From positions 868,001 through 932,000 of the forward strand of contig CAWBTC010000005.1 of NCBI GenBank assembly GCA_963791635.1: a DNA stretch of 64,000 bases, given 5' to 3'. Source of the DNA: VFMC01 sp963791635. Lineage in GTDB: Bacteria; Actinomycetota; Acidimicrobiia; Acidimicrobiales; Ilumatobacteraceae. Each line of letters begins with the position of its first letter. Positions within the stretch are counted from its first letter, which is position 1. The notes under the pieces were generated by a model that was not told the origin of the DNA, did no database searches, and saw nothing but the letters and a program-made list of their open reading frames with translations. The position numbers were made by a program, and so were the translations under genes. Positions 45,505 to 55,278 of this stretch are shown here, piece by piece.

Positions 45505-46254
45505 TCAAACGGCGTACTCGGGATCGTCGGCGTCGAGGATGGCCATCAGCTCGTCGAGGTGCGCCTGTGCTGCAGGATGGGGATAGTCGTTCCACTGCCT
45601 GGCTGTCCTGGCTGCAACCGCGTCGCTGAGGATCGCGAGAGGTCGTCCCGTCGACAGGGCGAGCACCTGCAATCGGCACGCGTGTTCGAAGTGATACAGG
45701 TCGTCCCACGCCTCGGCGACGGTCTCGCCGACCACGATCACGCCGTGGTTGCCGAGCAGCACCACGTTCTTGTCGGTGCCGAGGAGGCGGGCCACGCGCT
45801 CGCCTTCGCTGTCGTCCATCACCATCCCGCCGTAGTCGCGGTCAGCGGCGACGCCTCGGAAGAATCGACAGGCGTTCTGGTCGAGCATCTGGAACTCGTA
45901 GCCCTCCAGGCACGCAAGCGTCGTGGCGTACGGCATGTGGGTGTGGAGGATCACCTTCGCCCGCGGCACACCATGGTGCACGTGCGCGTGGAGGTACCAC
46001 GCGGTGATGTCGGCGCCCTCGGCCATGTGGCCGGCACCGGCCCCGGCCGTGTCGAGCACCAACAGATCGCTCGCCGTGATTCGAGCGAAGTGCCGTCCCA
46101 CCGGGTTCAGCAGGAAACGATGCTCGTCGACCACCGCGCTGAAGTGGTTCGCGACGGCCTCGTGCCAGCCGAGGCGCGCGGTCCAGCGAAACACGGCGGC
46201 AAGCTCCCGCCTGATCCGTTCCTCGCACTCGTTGCCGCGATCGAGTTCTGTCAC
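45505..46254 (-). CDS. class II aldolase/adducin family protein
   Basis: 249 residues from GTG 46254 (GTGA overlap with the upstream dehydrogenase). Zinc ligands in VILHTHMPYATTLACLEG (HxH) and DLYHFEHACRLQ; GNHGVIVVGETVAEAW is the family's C-terminal block; N-terminal GWHEAVANHFSAVV. Relatives act as aldolases, epimerases or decarboxylases on small hydroxy-acids. Paired with a 3-hydroxyisobutyrate-dehydrogenase-like enzyme, as in pathways that oxidise then cleave a hydroxy-acid. Confidence 0.85.
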   Translation of the reverse strand: MTELDRGNECEERIRRELAAVFRWTARLGWHEAVANHFSAVVDEHRFLLNPVGRHFARITASDLLVLDTAGAGAGHMAEGADITAWYLHAHVHHGVPRAKVILHTHMPYATTLACLEGYEFQMLDQNACRFFRGVAADRDYGGMVMDDSEGERVARLLGTDKNVVLLGNHGVIVVGETVAEAWDDLYHFEHACRLQVLALSTGRPLAILSDAVAARTARQWNDYPHPAAQAHLDELMAILDADDPEYAV

Positions 46255-47189
46255 TGCAGTTCCTCCGGGAAGCCGGGCGCCCGCAGATCGGTGCCGAGCG
46301 CGTCCTCCAACAACTTCACCACCTGCGACGACCATGCGCCACCGCCGTATTGCGCACGGGCCCGGATGAAGGTCTGCTCCACGAGACCGGCGAGCTCGAG
46401 CGGAACGCCGAACTCACGGCCGAAATCGGTCGCAAAGCCGAGGTCCTTGCACGCCAGATCCATCGTGAAGTTGATGTTGTAGCTGCCGTTCAGGATCACC
46501 TGGCTCTCGGTCTCGTGCACGAAGCTGTTGCCCGAGCTGTTGAGGATCGCCTCGAACGACTTCGTGAGGTCGAGGCCACCCCGCTTGGCGAGCATCAGGG
46601 CCTCGCCTGCTGCCACCAGGTGGATGAAGGCGAGCATGTTCGTGATCACCTTGATCACCGCCGCACTGCCGAGCGGCCCCATGTAGATCACCGGGCTACC
46701 GATCGCTTCGAGCAAAGCGAGGTGCTCGATGTACAGGTCTTCATCGCCACCGACGAGCACGGTGATGTCGCCCGCTGCCGCCTTGTGCACACCGCCGGTC
46801 ACCGGTGCTTCGAGGATGCGCACGCCGAGTTGCGCCGCGAGCGACGCGAGACGAGCGGTCTCGTCGCGGTCGGTCGTGCTGTTGTCGATCCAGGTGCTGC
46901 CGGGGCGCATTGCCTCGAGCAGACCCCCGGGGCCGGCGACGACCGCGTTGACTGCTGCAGGCGACGGCAGGCACGTGAGGACCACGTCGGACACCGCACC
47001 GACCTCCGCTGCGGTGGCCGCCCACGTGGCGCCCTTCGCTTCGAGATCGGCCGCTCGGGTGCGGTCGAGGTCGGTCACGGTCACGCGGTGGCCGGCGCGC
47101 ACCAGGCTGGCGGCGAGATGCACGCCGAGGTTGCCGAGGCCGACGTAGCCGACGCTGATGGGAGTGGAGGCGGACGTGGACATGTTCAT
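46251..47189 (-). CDS. 3-hydroxyisobutyrate dehydrogenase-family NAD(P) oxidoreductase
   Basis: 312 residues from ATG 47189 (GGAG 8 nt upstream; ATG 47183 also possible). VGYVGLGNLGVHLAASLVRAGHRVTVTDLD is the NAD fold, VVLTCLPSPAAVNAVV follows, EAPVTGGVHKAAAGDITVLVGG the substrate-binding loop and VIKVITNMLAFIHLVAAGEALMLAKRGGLD contains the catalytic Lys. Operon with the class II aldolase, downstream of the betaine importer genes. Confidence 0.88.
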   Translation of the reverse strand: MNMSTSASTPISVGYVGLGNLGVHLAASLVRAGHRVTVTDLDRTRAADLEAKGATWAATAAEVGAVSDVVLTCLPSPAAVNAVVAGPGGLLEAMRPGSTWIDNSTTDRDETARLASLAAQLGVRILEAPVTGGVHKAAAGDITVLVGGDEDLYIEHLALLEAIGSPVIYMGPLGSAAVIKVITNMLAFIHLVAAGEALMLAKRGGLDLTKSFEAILNSSGNSFVHETESQVILNGSYNINFTMDLACKDLGFATDFGREFGVPLELAGLVEQTFIRARAQYGGGAWSSQVVKLLEDALGTDLRAPGFPEELQ

Positions 47190-47210
47190 GTTGGGTGCTC
47201 CTGACGCGGC

Positions 47211-47242
47211 GGTGGCCGCCGGTCCGAGGACCGGTGGCCACC
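47211..47242 (-). terminator. hairpin after the betaine-importer operon
   Basis: GGTGGCC-g-CCGGTCC-ga-GGACCGG-t-GGCCACC: two stacked 7-bp arms with one mismatch pair and a two-base loop, just upstream of the dehydrogenase start. A second small hairpin (GGGCC-ttgc-GGCCC) lies near 47286-47299. Probably ends most transcripts of the proVWX-like operon. Confidence 0.65.
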
Positions 47243-47304
47243 ATCCGCAACGTGTGGTGAGTTGTACGCGTTGTCTGTGTTGGTGGGCCTTGCGGCCCGA
47301 CGGA

Positions 47305-48372
47305 TCAGGCCGACCAGGCGGCGACGACGTCGGCGTTGGCTGCGACCCACTGCCGCGGCCGCATCTGCGGGTGTCATGCCGTCGCTGTCGACATGCTCGC
47401 GATCTCGTTCTGCTGCTCGGTGGTGAGCTGCAGGTTCGAGAGCACCTTGAACGCCGTCGCGTTCTTCGACTCGAGGCCCGCTGATGCTGCCTTGTACAGC
47501 TCGTCGACGGCGTAGTCGCAGGCGTAGAGGCCATCGGCCGCCTCTGCGGAGGCGAGACACTCCTCGGTCACGTCGGGCAGCTTGACCTCGGTGAGGTCGA
47601 CCTTCGACTGCAGCCAGTGTGGCTGCCAGAACTGCAGCAGCACCGGTGTCTTGTCGTCGATCGCCTGCTGGATCGACGTGATCAGACCAGCCTCGGAACC
47701 GGCGACGACGTACTTGAGCGGGAGCTCCAGGTTGGCGATGATCTGCTCGTCGAAGGTGACGTAGCTCGGGTCGCCCATCAGGAACTGACCGAGGTCGGCG
47801 CCGGACTCGGCGGTGCTGAACAACTTGGCGAGCTCCGGATCCTTGAAGCCCTCCCAGGTTGCGAGCTCCGGGTGTTCGTCGACGACGAACGTCGGCACGT
47901 ACCAGCCGATCTTCGCGCTGGGACCGAGGAGGCCGAGGTCGACGACCGACTTCTTGCCGGTGATGTACGTCTCGTAGTCGGCGGCATGGCCCGACGGCCA
48001 CACCTCGAGGACTGCGTCGATGCTGCCGTCGTCCATGCCGACCCAGGTGGCGTTCTCGTCGAGATCGATCAGCTCCACCGGGGTGCCGAGTGACTCGAGC
48101 ACCACCTTCGCGACGTTGGCGTTGACGGCCGAGCCGGTCCACGGGTTCACCGCGAGGACGATGCCCTCGCCGGTGGCCGGGGCGTCACCGGAGTCGGGAG
48201 CCTCGGTTGCGTCCGGTGCCGGTGTTGCCTCCGGTGCCTCGGATGCCTCCGGTGCCTCGGTTGCCTCCGGGGCGTCGGCGGTCTCCTCATCGTCGCTGCC
48301 GCAGGCGGCGAGCAAGCCGGTGAGTGCCAGGCTCGCCGCGAGCAGCTTGAGGCTGCGTCGGTGTGTCTTCAT
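47305..48372 (-). CDS. glycine betaine/proline-type ABC importer binding lipoprotein (C-terminal frameshifts)
   Basis: Signal peptide MKTHRRSLKLLAASLALTGLLAAC with lipobox LAAC, then a low-complexity linker of Glu-Ala-Pro-Thr repeats (about residues 28-65), then an OpuAC domain (IVLAVNPWTGSAVNANVAKVVLESLGTPVELIDLDENATWVGMDDGSIDAVLEVW). One frame ends early at 47374; if a missing base near 47390 and an extra base near 47350 are allowed, it continues DGMTPADAAAAWVAANADVVAAW, the usual end of this family, to TGA at 47305. About 355 residues. First in operon order is proV; this is the third gene. Confidence 0.9.
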
Positions 48373-48467
48373 GGTGTCGGGTCCCCCCTGTGATGTGGCC
48401 AGTGGCCCGGGATGTGGGGCTGGCTTGTTGCTGTGTTGCGCCCGCGGCGCGGGTGCAACGGTGGTGT

Positions 48468-50464
48468 TCACGACCGCCGTTGCTGGTCGGGGCTGGTGCC
48501 CCAAGCCTGTGTGATGCGGTCGAGGACGATCGCAAGGAAGACGATACTCATGCCCGCTGCTGCACTCTGGCCGATCTTCTGGATCGGTTTCGTGAATCCT
48601 TCGTAGGCGACGAGTCCGAGGGCACCGGCGCCGACGAGCGCGGCGATGATCACCGTGGCCAGCACCATCAAGATCGTCTGGTTGATGCCGAGCATGATCG
48701 ATCGGAACGCCAGAGGAAGCTGCACCTTCACGAGCTCCTGGCGTTTCGTGGCGCCGAAGCTGATCGCTGCCTCGCGAGGCGTGTACGGCACCTCGCGCAG
48801 CCCGAGACCGATGAGGCGGATGCACGGTGGAATGGCGTAGATCACCGAGGCCATCACGCCGGCGCCGCGGCCGACACGGAACAGGAACAGCACGGGGATG
48901 AGGTACACGAACTGCGGGCAGCACCTGAGCGGTGTCGAGGAACGGGCGCATGACCTGCTGTGCTCGGTCGGACCGTCCGGCGAGCACACCGAGCGGCAGC
49001 GCGATCACCACGCTGATGAGGATGGCGACGAGCACCTGGCTCAGGGTGTCCATCGAGAGGTCCCACAGGTGCGTGCGACCGTCGGCGCCGCCTGGGATGT
49101 CGCCCATCGTGCCGATGACCAGCAGGCAGATCGCACACCCCGCAGCGAGCCGCCATCCCTTGCTGAGGTAGGCAATGCCGGCGATCACGACGACGACCAG
49201 CACCCACGGGAGCCACACGAGGAACTTCCGCAGAGGTTCGAGCACGTCGGTCACCAGGAAGTCGTTGATGGCCTGGGTGCCTCCGATCACCGGCACCCCG
49301 TCGCGGAAGTTGTCCTGCACCCAACCGACCGCGTCGTTGATCGTTGCGCTGATGTCCACGGTGAGCGCCGACGGGAACCTCGGAGATGTCGGCGACCTTC
49401 GCCACGACGGCTGCGACCGCCACGAGACCGAGGGCGATCAGCGAACCAGTGCGATGGTCGACAGTCGGCAACCTGACCAGCGGAGGCTTGGTCGACGTGG
49501 AGCGCTCGCCGGTCGAGATGCGGTCGAGTGAGACGGCCAACAGCACGATCGCCAGACCGGGGACGAATGCGGCACCGACGTCGTTCTTCTGCAGACCCTT
49601 CAGCACCAGGTTGCCGAGGTCGTCGGCTCCGAGCAGCGAGGCGATCACCACGATGCCGAACGCCATCATGATCACCTGGTTGAGGCCGAGCAGGATGGTC
49701 TTGCGCGCCATCGGAAGTTGCACCTTCAGGAGCTGTTGTCGTGATGTGCAACCGAACGACTCGCCCACCTCGTTCATCACGGTGGGAACGCTGCGCAGGC
49801 CGAGGCTCGTGAGGCGCACCGCAGGTGGCACGGCGTAGATCACCGTCGCGACCACGGCCGGCGGGTACTGGATCCCGAACAAGATCGTGACCGGGCTGAA
49901 GTACACGAAGACAGGCATGACCTGGGCGGTGTCGAGGAAGGTCCGCAGGATTCGCTCGGCCCGATCGGACCGGGAGGTCCAGATGCCGAGCGGCACGCCG
50001 ATCACCAGGGCGATGGCCACGGCTGTCAGCATGATCGACAGCGTCACCATCGCTGGCTCCCACACTCCGAGCACAGCAACGCCGGCCATCGCTGCGGCAC
50101 CGGAGACCGCGGCGCGCAGGCCGCCCGTCATCCAACCGATGCCGCCGGTGAGTGCAAGCACGCCGGGCCAGCGCAGGGTGCGCAGGATCCACTGCACGGA
50201 TTCGACGGCCCAGTCGATGGCGTCGGCGAGCGGGTTGAAGACCCGCGTGAAGATCCAGGACGTGTTGCTGTTCTGCACCGTCCACATGTATCGGTCGCGC
50301 ACCCACTTCTGCAGGCCGATGTCCATCCAAGAGGGAACGTTCGGGTCGACGGCGATCGCGAGGATCACCAAGGCACCGAACACTGCGACGGGGACGATCC
50401 ACCGACGCGTTCCTGCGAGCCTGAACGCCGAAGCGTTGGACGTGCGGAAGGTGGTCAACGCCAT
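48468..50464 (-). CDS. fused double permease of a glycine betaine ABC importer (ProW-ProW)
   Basis: About 665 residues. The N-terminal half (MALTTFRTSNASAFRL...LDRIS) is a complete ProW permease with EAA loop VGESFGCTSRQQLLKVQLPMARKTILLGLNQVIMM; the C-terminal half (from VDISATINDAVGWVQDNF) is a second permease with EAAISFGATKRQELVKVQLPLAFRSIMLGINQTILM. The halves join without a stop once an extra base near 49366 is removed (ISEVP-SALTVDIS). Another break near 48905. The pair would supply both membrane subunits from one polypeptide. Confidence 0.85.
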
Positions 50465-50467
50465 CGG

Positions 50468-51492
<1,025 letters not shown>

Positions 51493-51557
51493 CGCACCGC
51501 TTCCTCCCCGGGGCGCCCCCGGCCCAGCGCGAGGAGCATAGACCTGCTGCCGACGAG

Positions 51558-51623
51558 CCGGAACAGGCTTCGTGAGCCAGCGGGCCCACCACCGTGCCTT
51601 GCGCTCACGAAGCGGTGTTCCGG
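51558..51623 (-). terminator. long inverted repeat at the end of the AbiEi/DUF559-like gene
   Basis: GGCTTCGTGAGC pairs with GCTCACGAAGC, extended by CCGGAACA / TGTTCCGG, with a 25-nt loop. It overlaps the last codons of the gene at 51605 and precedes proV. The core GCTCACGA also recurs at 52688-52725 upstream of the next operon. Confidence 0.65.
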
Positions 51624-52579
51624 TGCTGCGCCCGCCGGTCGAGTCTGGCCTCGCTGCGCAATTGGTGGTGGATCGTGACCAGTTGCCGCACCGTCGAGGG
51701 CAGATCGCGAGTGATCTCGACGTCGGTGACGCGGTCGACCTGCCACTGAACCTGGCGAGCCAACCGGTCCCTTGCCTTGTCGGACTGAGCCGCCACGCGT
51801 CCTCCGTGCCAGTGCACGTGGTCGACCTCGATGGCCCATGAGATCTGCGGGATGGCGATGTCCGGGTGGATGGTCACACCGTTCGGGAGCTCGATCTCGT
51901 GCTGGCGCGTCAAGCCACCGATCCCAGCGCGCCGCAGCGCGTCGTAGAGCACCACCTCGATGTGTGAGTCCGCCGGCTTCAGCCAGGCCGGCCTGCTGGC
52001 GATCACGCGGGCGAAGCGGGCCGACCCTGGCCGCCTCGGGTGGTACAGACGTCGACCGGTTTCGAGGATGGCGGGCATCGTCGTCAAGACCTGGTCGAGG
52101 ATCTGTTCGACCACGGACTCGAGGTCGAGGTCGTCGAGAACAGCCCCGAGATCGAACGCCAGTCGCTGCGGACTCACGAGTCGGATGCCGTCCGGCCGTT
52201 CGACGAAGTCCTCCGGCTCCATCACGTTGCAACGACGAAGACGCACGTCGCGTCCGCTGAGGGTCTGGGCAAAGTGCGGGAGGCGTACGTCGATGACGTC
52301 GATCCGCCCCATCCGGCGAAGGCCGAACAGCCGGCCTGCGGCACGCCCAGTGATGACCGCATCGGGGCGAGCCAGGCAGATGGCGAGACACCGACCCTCG
52401 AGAGTGATGGGTGTGGATGCGACGCGATAGATCCGATCGAACTCGGCGACGAGCACGCCTTCGGTCACCAGCGCCTTGCGCTGTTTGACGCTGATGCCCA
52501 TCGTCCGGAGCTCATCGTCGCTCACGATGCCGTGGCGCACACGTACGTACGTCGCGAGCGCACCGCTGAATGCAGGCAT
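51605..52579 (-). CDS. AbiEi-like N-terminal domain with C-terminal DUF559-type nuclease-like domain
   Basis: 324 residues. N-terminus (GIVSDDELRTMGISVKQRKALVTEGVLVAEFDRIYRVAS) is a winged-helix of the AbiEi antitoxin type; C-terminus (SHIEVVLYDALRRAGIGGLTRQHEIELPNGVTIHPDIAIPQISWAIEVDHVHWHGG) has the E-xn-D-x-A-x5-A-I-E-V-D-x-x-x-W-H pattern of very-short-patch-repair-like DUF559 proteins. This two-domain form is common in actinobacteria, function unknown. No AbiEii toxin gene adjoins. Confidence 0.75.
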   Translation of the reverse strand: MPAFSGALATYVRVRHGIVSDDELRTMGISVKQRKALVTEGVLVAEFDRIYRVASTPITLEGRCLAICLARPDAVITGRAAGRLFGLRRMGRIDVIDVRLPHFAQTLSGRDVRLRRCNVMEPEDFVERPDGIRLVSPQRLAFDLGAVLDDLDLESVVEQILDQVLTTMPAILETGRRLYHPRRPGSARFARVIASRPAWLKPADSHIEVVLYDALRRAGIGGLTRQHEIELPNGVTIHPDIAIPQISWAIEVDHVHWHGGRVAAQSDKARDRLARQVQWQVDRVTDVEITRDLPSTVRQLVTIHHQLRSEARLDRRAQHRNTAS

Positions 52580-52688
52580 GGCGATCCCCTTCCATTCGTG
52601 ATTTCGGCGAGGGACGCGCTCGGAACCTATCGATCATCTGCCGATCCCCGTGCTACGTGAGTTCAAGGGCCCCTGATGGGACCGTTCG

Positions 52689-52725
52689 CTCACGATCGAG
52701 GGTTGATCGTGAGTTGGCTCACGAA
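52689..52725. promoter_or_regulatory. inverted repeat upstream of the tandem DMGDH-like genes
   Basis: CTCACGATC-gagggtt-GATCGTGAG (52689-52713) followed by a third half-site GCTCACGA (52717-52724). Located about 80 nt before the start of DMGDH-like gene 2; candidate operator. The 210-bp gap has no other recognised element than a TAGCGT -10-like box near 52761. Confidence 0.55.
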
Positions 52726-52789
52726 GAGACGGCCACGTTCATCTGCGAAGAACGCCAACTAGCGTCACCGGCGAGCGAAGGAGACGCGC

Positions 52790-55275
52790 ATGGCAGAGCT
52801 GCCCGCACATCGGCACGAGTGGTCGTGATCGGCGGCGGCATCGTCGGCTGCTCCACCGCCTACCACCTCGCCAAGCTGGGCTGGACCGACACGGTGCTGG
52901 TCGAGAAGCACAAGCTCACCTCGGGCTCCACGTTCCACGCCGCCGGCCTGGTCGGGCAGCTGCGCACCAGCGCCAACATCACCCAGCTGCTCGGCAACTC
53001 GGTCGAGCTGTACAAGACGCTCGAGGCCGAGACCGGCCAGGCGACCGGCTGGAAGATGAACGGCGGCCTGCGCCTGGCGTGCAACGAGGAGCGCTGGACC
53101 GAGGTGAAGCGCCAGGCCACCACGGCCACGAGCTTCGGGCTCGAGATGCACCTGCTGTCGCCGAACGGAGGCGCAGGAGCTGTGGCCGCTGATGGAGGTG
53201 CGACGACGTGGTCGGCGCGGCGTTCCTGCCCACCGACGGCCAGGCCAACCCGAGCGACATCACGATGGCGCTCGCCCGGGGCGCCCGCATGCACGGCGCC
53301 ACCATCTGCGAGGACACCGAGGTGCGAGCGCATCGAGGTGGTCGACGGCGTGATCACGGCGTCGTGACCGTCGACCGACGGCACGGGTCGCATCGAGTGC
53401 GAGAAGGTGGTCGTGTGCGCCGGCCAGTGGACCCGCGCGCTGGCCGCCACCGTCGGCGTGAACGTGCCGCTCGTGCCGGTCGAGCACCAGTACGTCATCA
53501 CCGAGCCGTTCACGCCCGAGGTGCCCCGCAACCTGCCGACGCTGCGCGACCCCGATCGGCTCACCTACTACAAGGAGGAGGTCGGCGGCCTGGTGATGGG
53601 CGGCTACGAGCCGAACCCGATCCCGTGGGCGGTGAACGGCATCCCCCGGCCGTTCCAGTTCCAGCTGCTCGACAGCGACTTGGACCACTTCGCCCCGACC
53701 ATGGAGCTGGCCATCGGCCGCGTGCCGCGAGCTGGCCGACACCGGCATCCGCACGCTCATCAACGGCCCCGAGAGCTTCACCCCCGACGGCAACTTCATC
53801 CTCGGCGAGGCGCCCGAGCTGCAGGAACTTCTTCGTCGGCGCCGGGTTCAACGCGTTCGGCATCGCCGCCGGCGGCGGCGCCGGTCAGGCACTGGCCGAG
53901 TGGGTGCACGACGGCGTGCCGCCGTACGACCTGTGGGTGGTCGACCTCCGCCGCTTCGGCCGGCCGCACCAGCGACACCGACTGGGTGCGCACCCGCACG
54001 CTCGAGGCGTACGGCAAGCACTACACGATGGCCTGGCCGTTCGAGGAGCACCACAGCGGCCGGCCCGTGCCGCACCTCGCCGCTGTACGACCGGCTGCGC
54101 GACGCAGGGCGCGTGCTTCGGCGAGAAGCTCGGGTGGGAGCGGCCGAACTGGTTCGCCGACGCTCGCGCTCGGCGAGATCGCCGAGCGACGAGTACACCT
54201 ACGGCCGCCAGAACTGGTTCGCCGCCGTCGGCCGCGAGCACCGAGCGTGCCGCGAGGCGGCCGTGCTGGTCGACCAGACGTCGTTCGCCAAGTTCGCGCT
54301 GAAGGGTCCCGACGCGATGGCCGCGCTCGACTGGATCTGCGCCAACGACGTGCACAAGCCGGTCGGCTCGCTCACCTACACCCAGATGCTCGACGACCGC
54401 GGCGGCATCCAGTGCCGACCTCACCGTCGCCCGGGTGGCCGACGACGAGTTCTACATCGTCACCGGCACCGGCTTCGCCACGCACGACTTCGACTGGATC
54501 CAGCGCAACATCCCCGCGGGTGCGAACGCGCAGCTGTTCGACGTCACGTCCGGCCTGGTCGGTGCTCACGCTGATGGGCCCGAACATCACGGGCGATCCT
54601 CGCAGTCGGTCACCGGCGCCGACCTGTCGAACGAGGCGTTCCCGTTCGGCACGATGCAGACCATCGGCATCGCCGGCTGCCCGGTGCGTGCGCTGCGCAT
54701 CACCTACATGGGCGAGCTCGGCTGGGAGCTGCACCTGCCCGGTCGAGTACGCCACCCGCGGTGTACGACACGCTGATGGCCGCGGGCGCGGCGCACGGCC
54801 TGGTCAACGCCGGCTACCGCGCGATCGAGAGCTGCCGGCTGGAGAAGGGCTATCGGGCGTGGGGCAGCGACATCGGCCCCGACCACACGCCGCTCGAGGC
54901 CGGCCTCGGTTGGGCGGTGAAGACGAAGAGCGGCATCGACGTTCCAGGGCCGCGAGGCGATCGCTGGCCCAGCGCGACCACGGCGTGCGCAAGCTGCTCG
55001 CTGCGTTCACCGTCGACCCGTCGGTCGTGCTGCTCGGCCGCGAGACCATCTACCGCGACGGCGAGCGGGTCGGCTGGCTCACCAGCGGCGGCTTCGGCTA
55101 CACGATCGACCGCTCGATCGGATACGGCTACGTCCGCCACCCCGACGGCGTCACCTCGCCGACTCGGGTGCTCGCCGGGCACGCTACGAGCTCGAGGTGG
55201 CCAGCGAGCGAGTGCCCGCCGAGGTGTCGCTGCAGCCCGCTGTACGACCCGACCAACGCACGAGTGAAGGCCTGA
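52790..55275 (+). CDS. dimethylglycine/sarcosine dehydrogenase-like FAD-folate enzyme 2 (many frameshifts)
   Basis: Start ATG 52790 with AAGGAG 6 nt upstream. Reconstructed about 820 residues: FAD domain VVVIGGGIVGCSTAYHLAKLGWTDTVLVEKHKLTSGSTFHAAGLVGQLRTSANITQLLG, VEHQYVITEPFTPEVPRNLPTLRDPDRLTYYKEEVGGLVMGGYE, then GcvT domain (VDQTSFAKFALKGPDAMAALDWICANDVHKPVGSLTYTQMLDDRGGI ... LEKGYRAWGSDIGPDHTPLEAGLGWAVKTK). At least 15 single-base shifts, most of them insertions, leave each segment fully conserved, so the true gene is probably intact. Stop TGA is 3 nt before the next gene. Confidence 0.85.
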
Positions 55276-55278
55276 CCG

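Noticed and set aside
51605..52579. Type IV toxin-antitoxin (AbiE) system
   Set aside because: Only the AbiEi-like domain is present and no AbiEii nucleotidyltransferase toxin follows; the double nucleotidyltransferase at 61109 is nearly 9 kb away and of another type.
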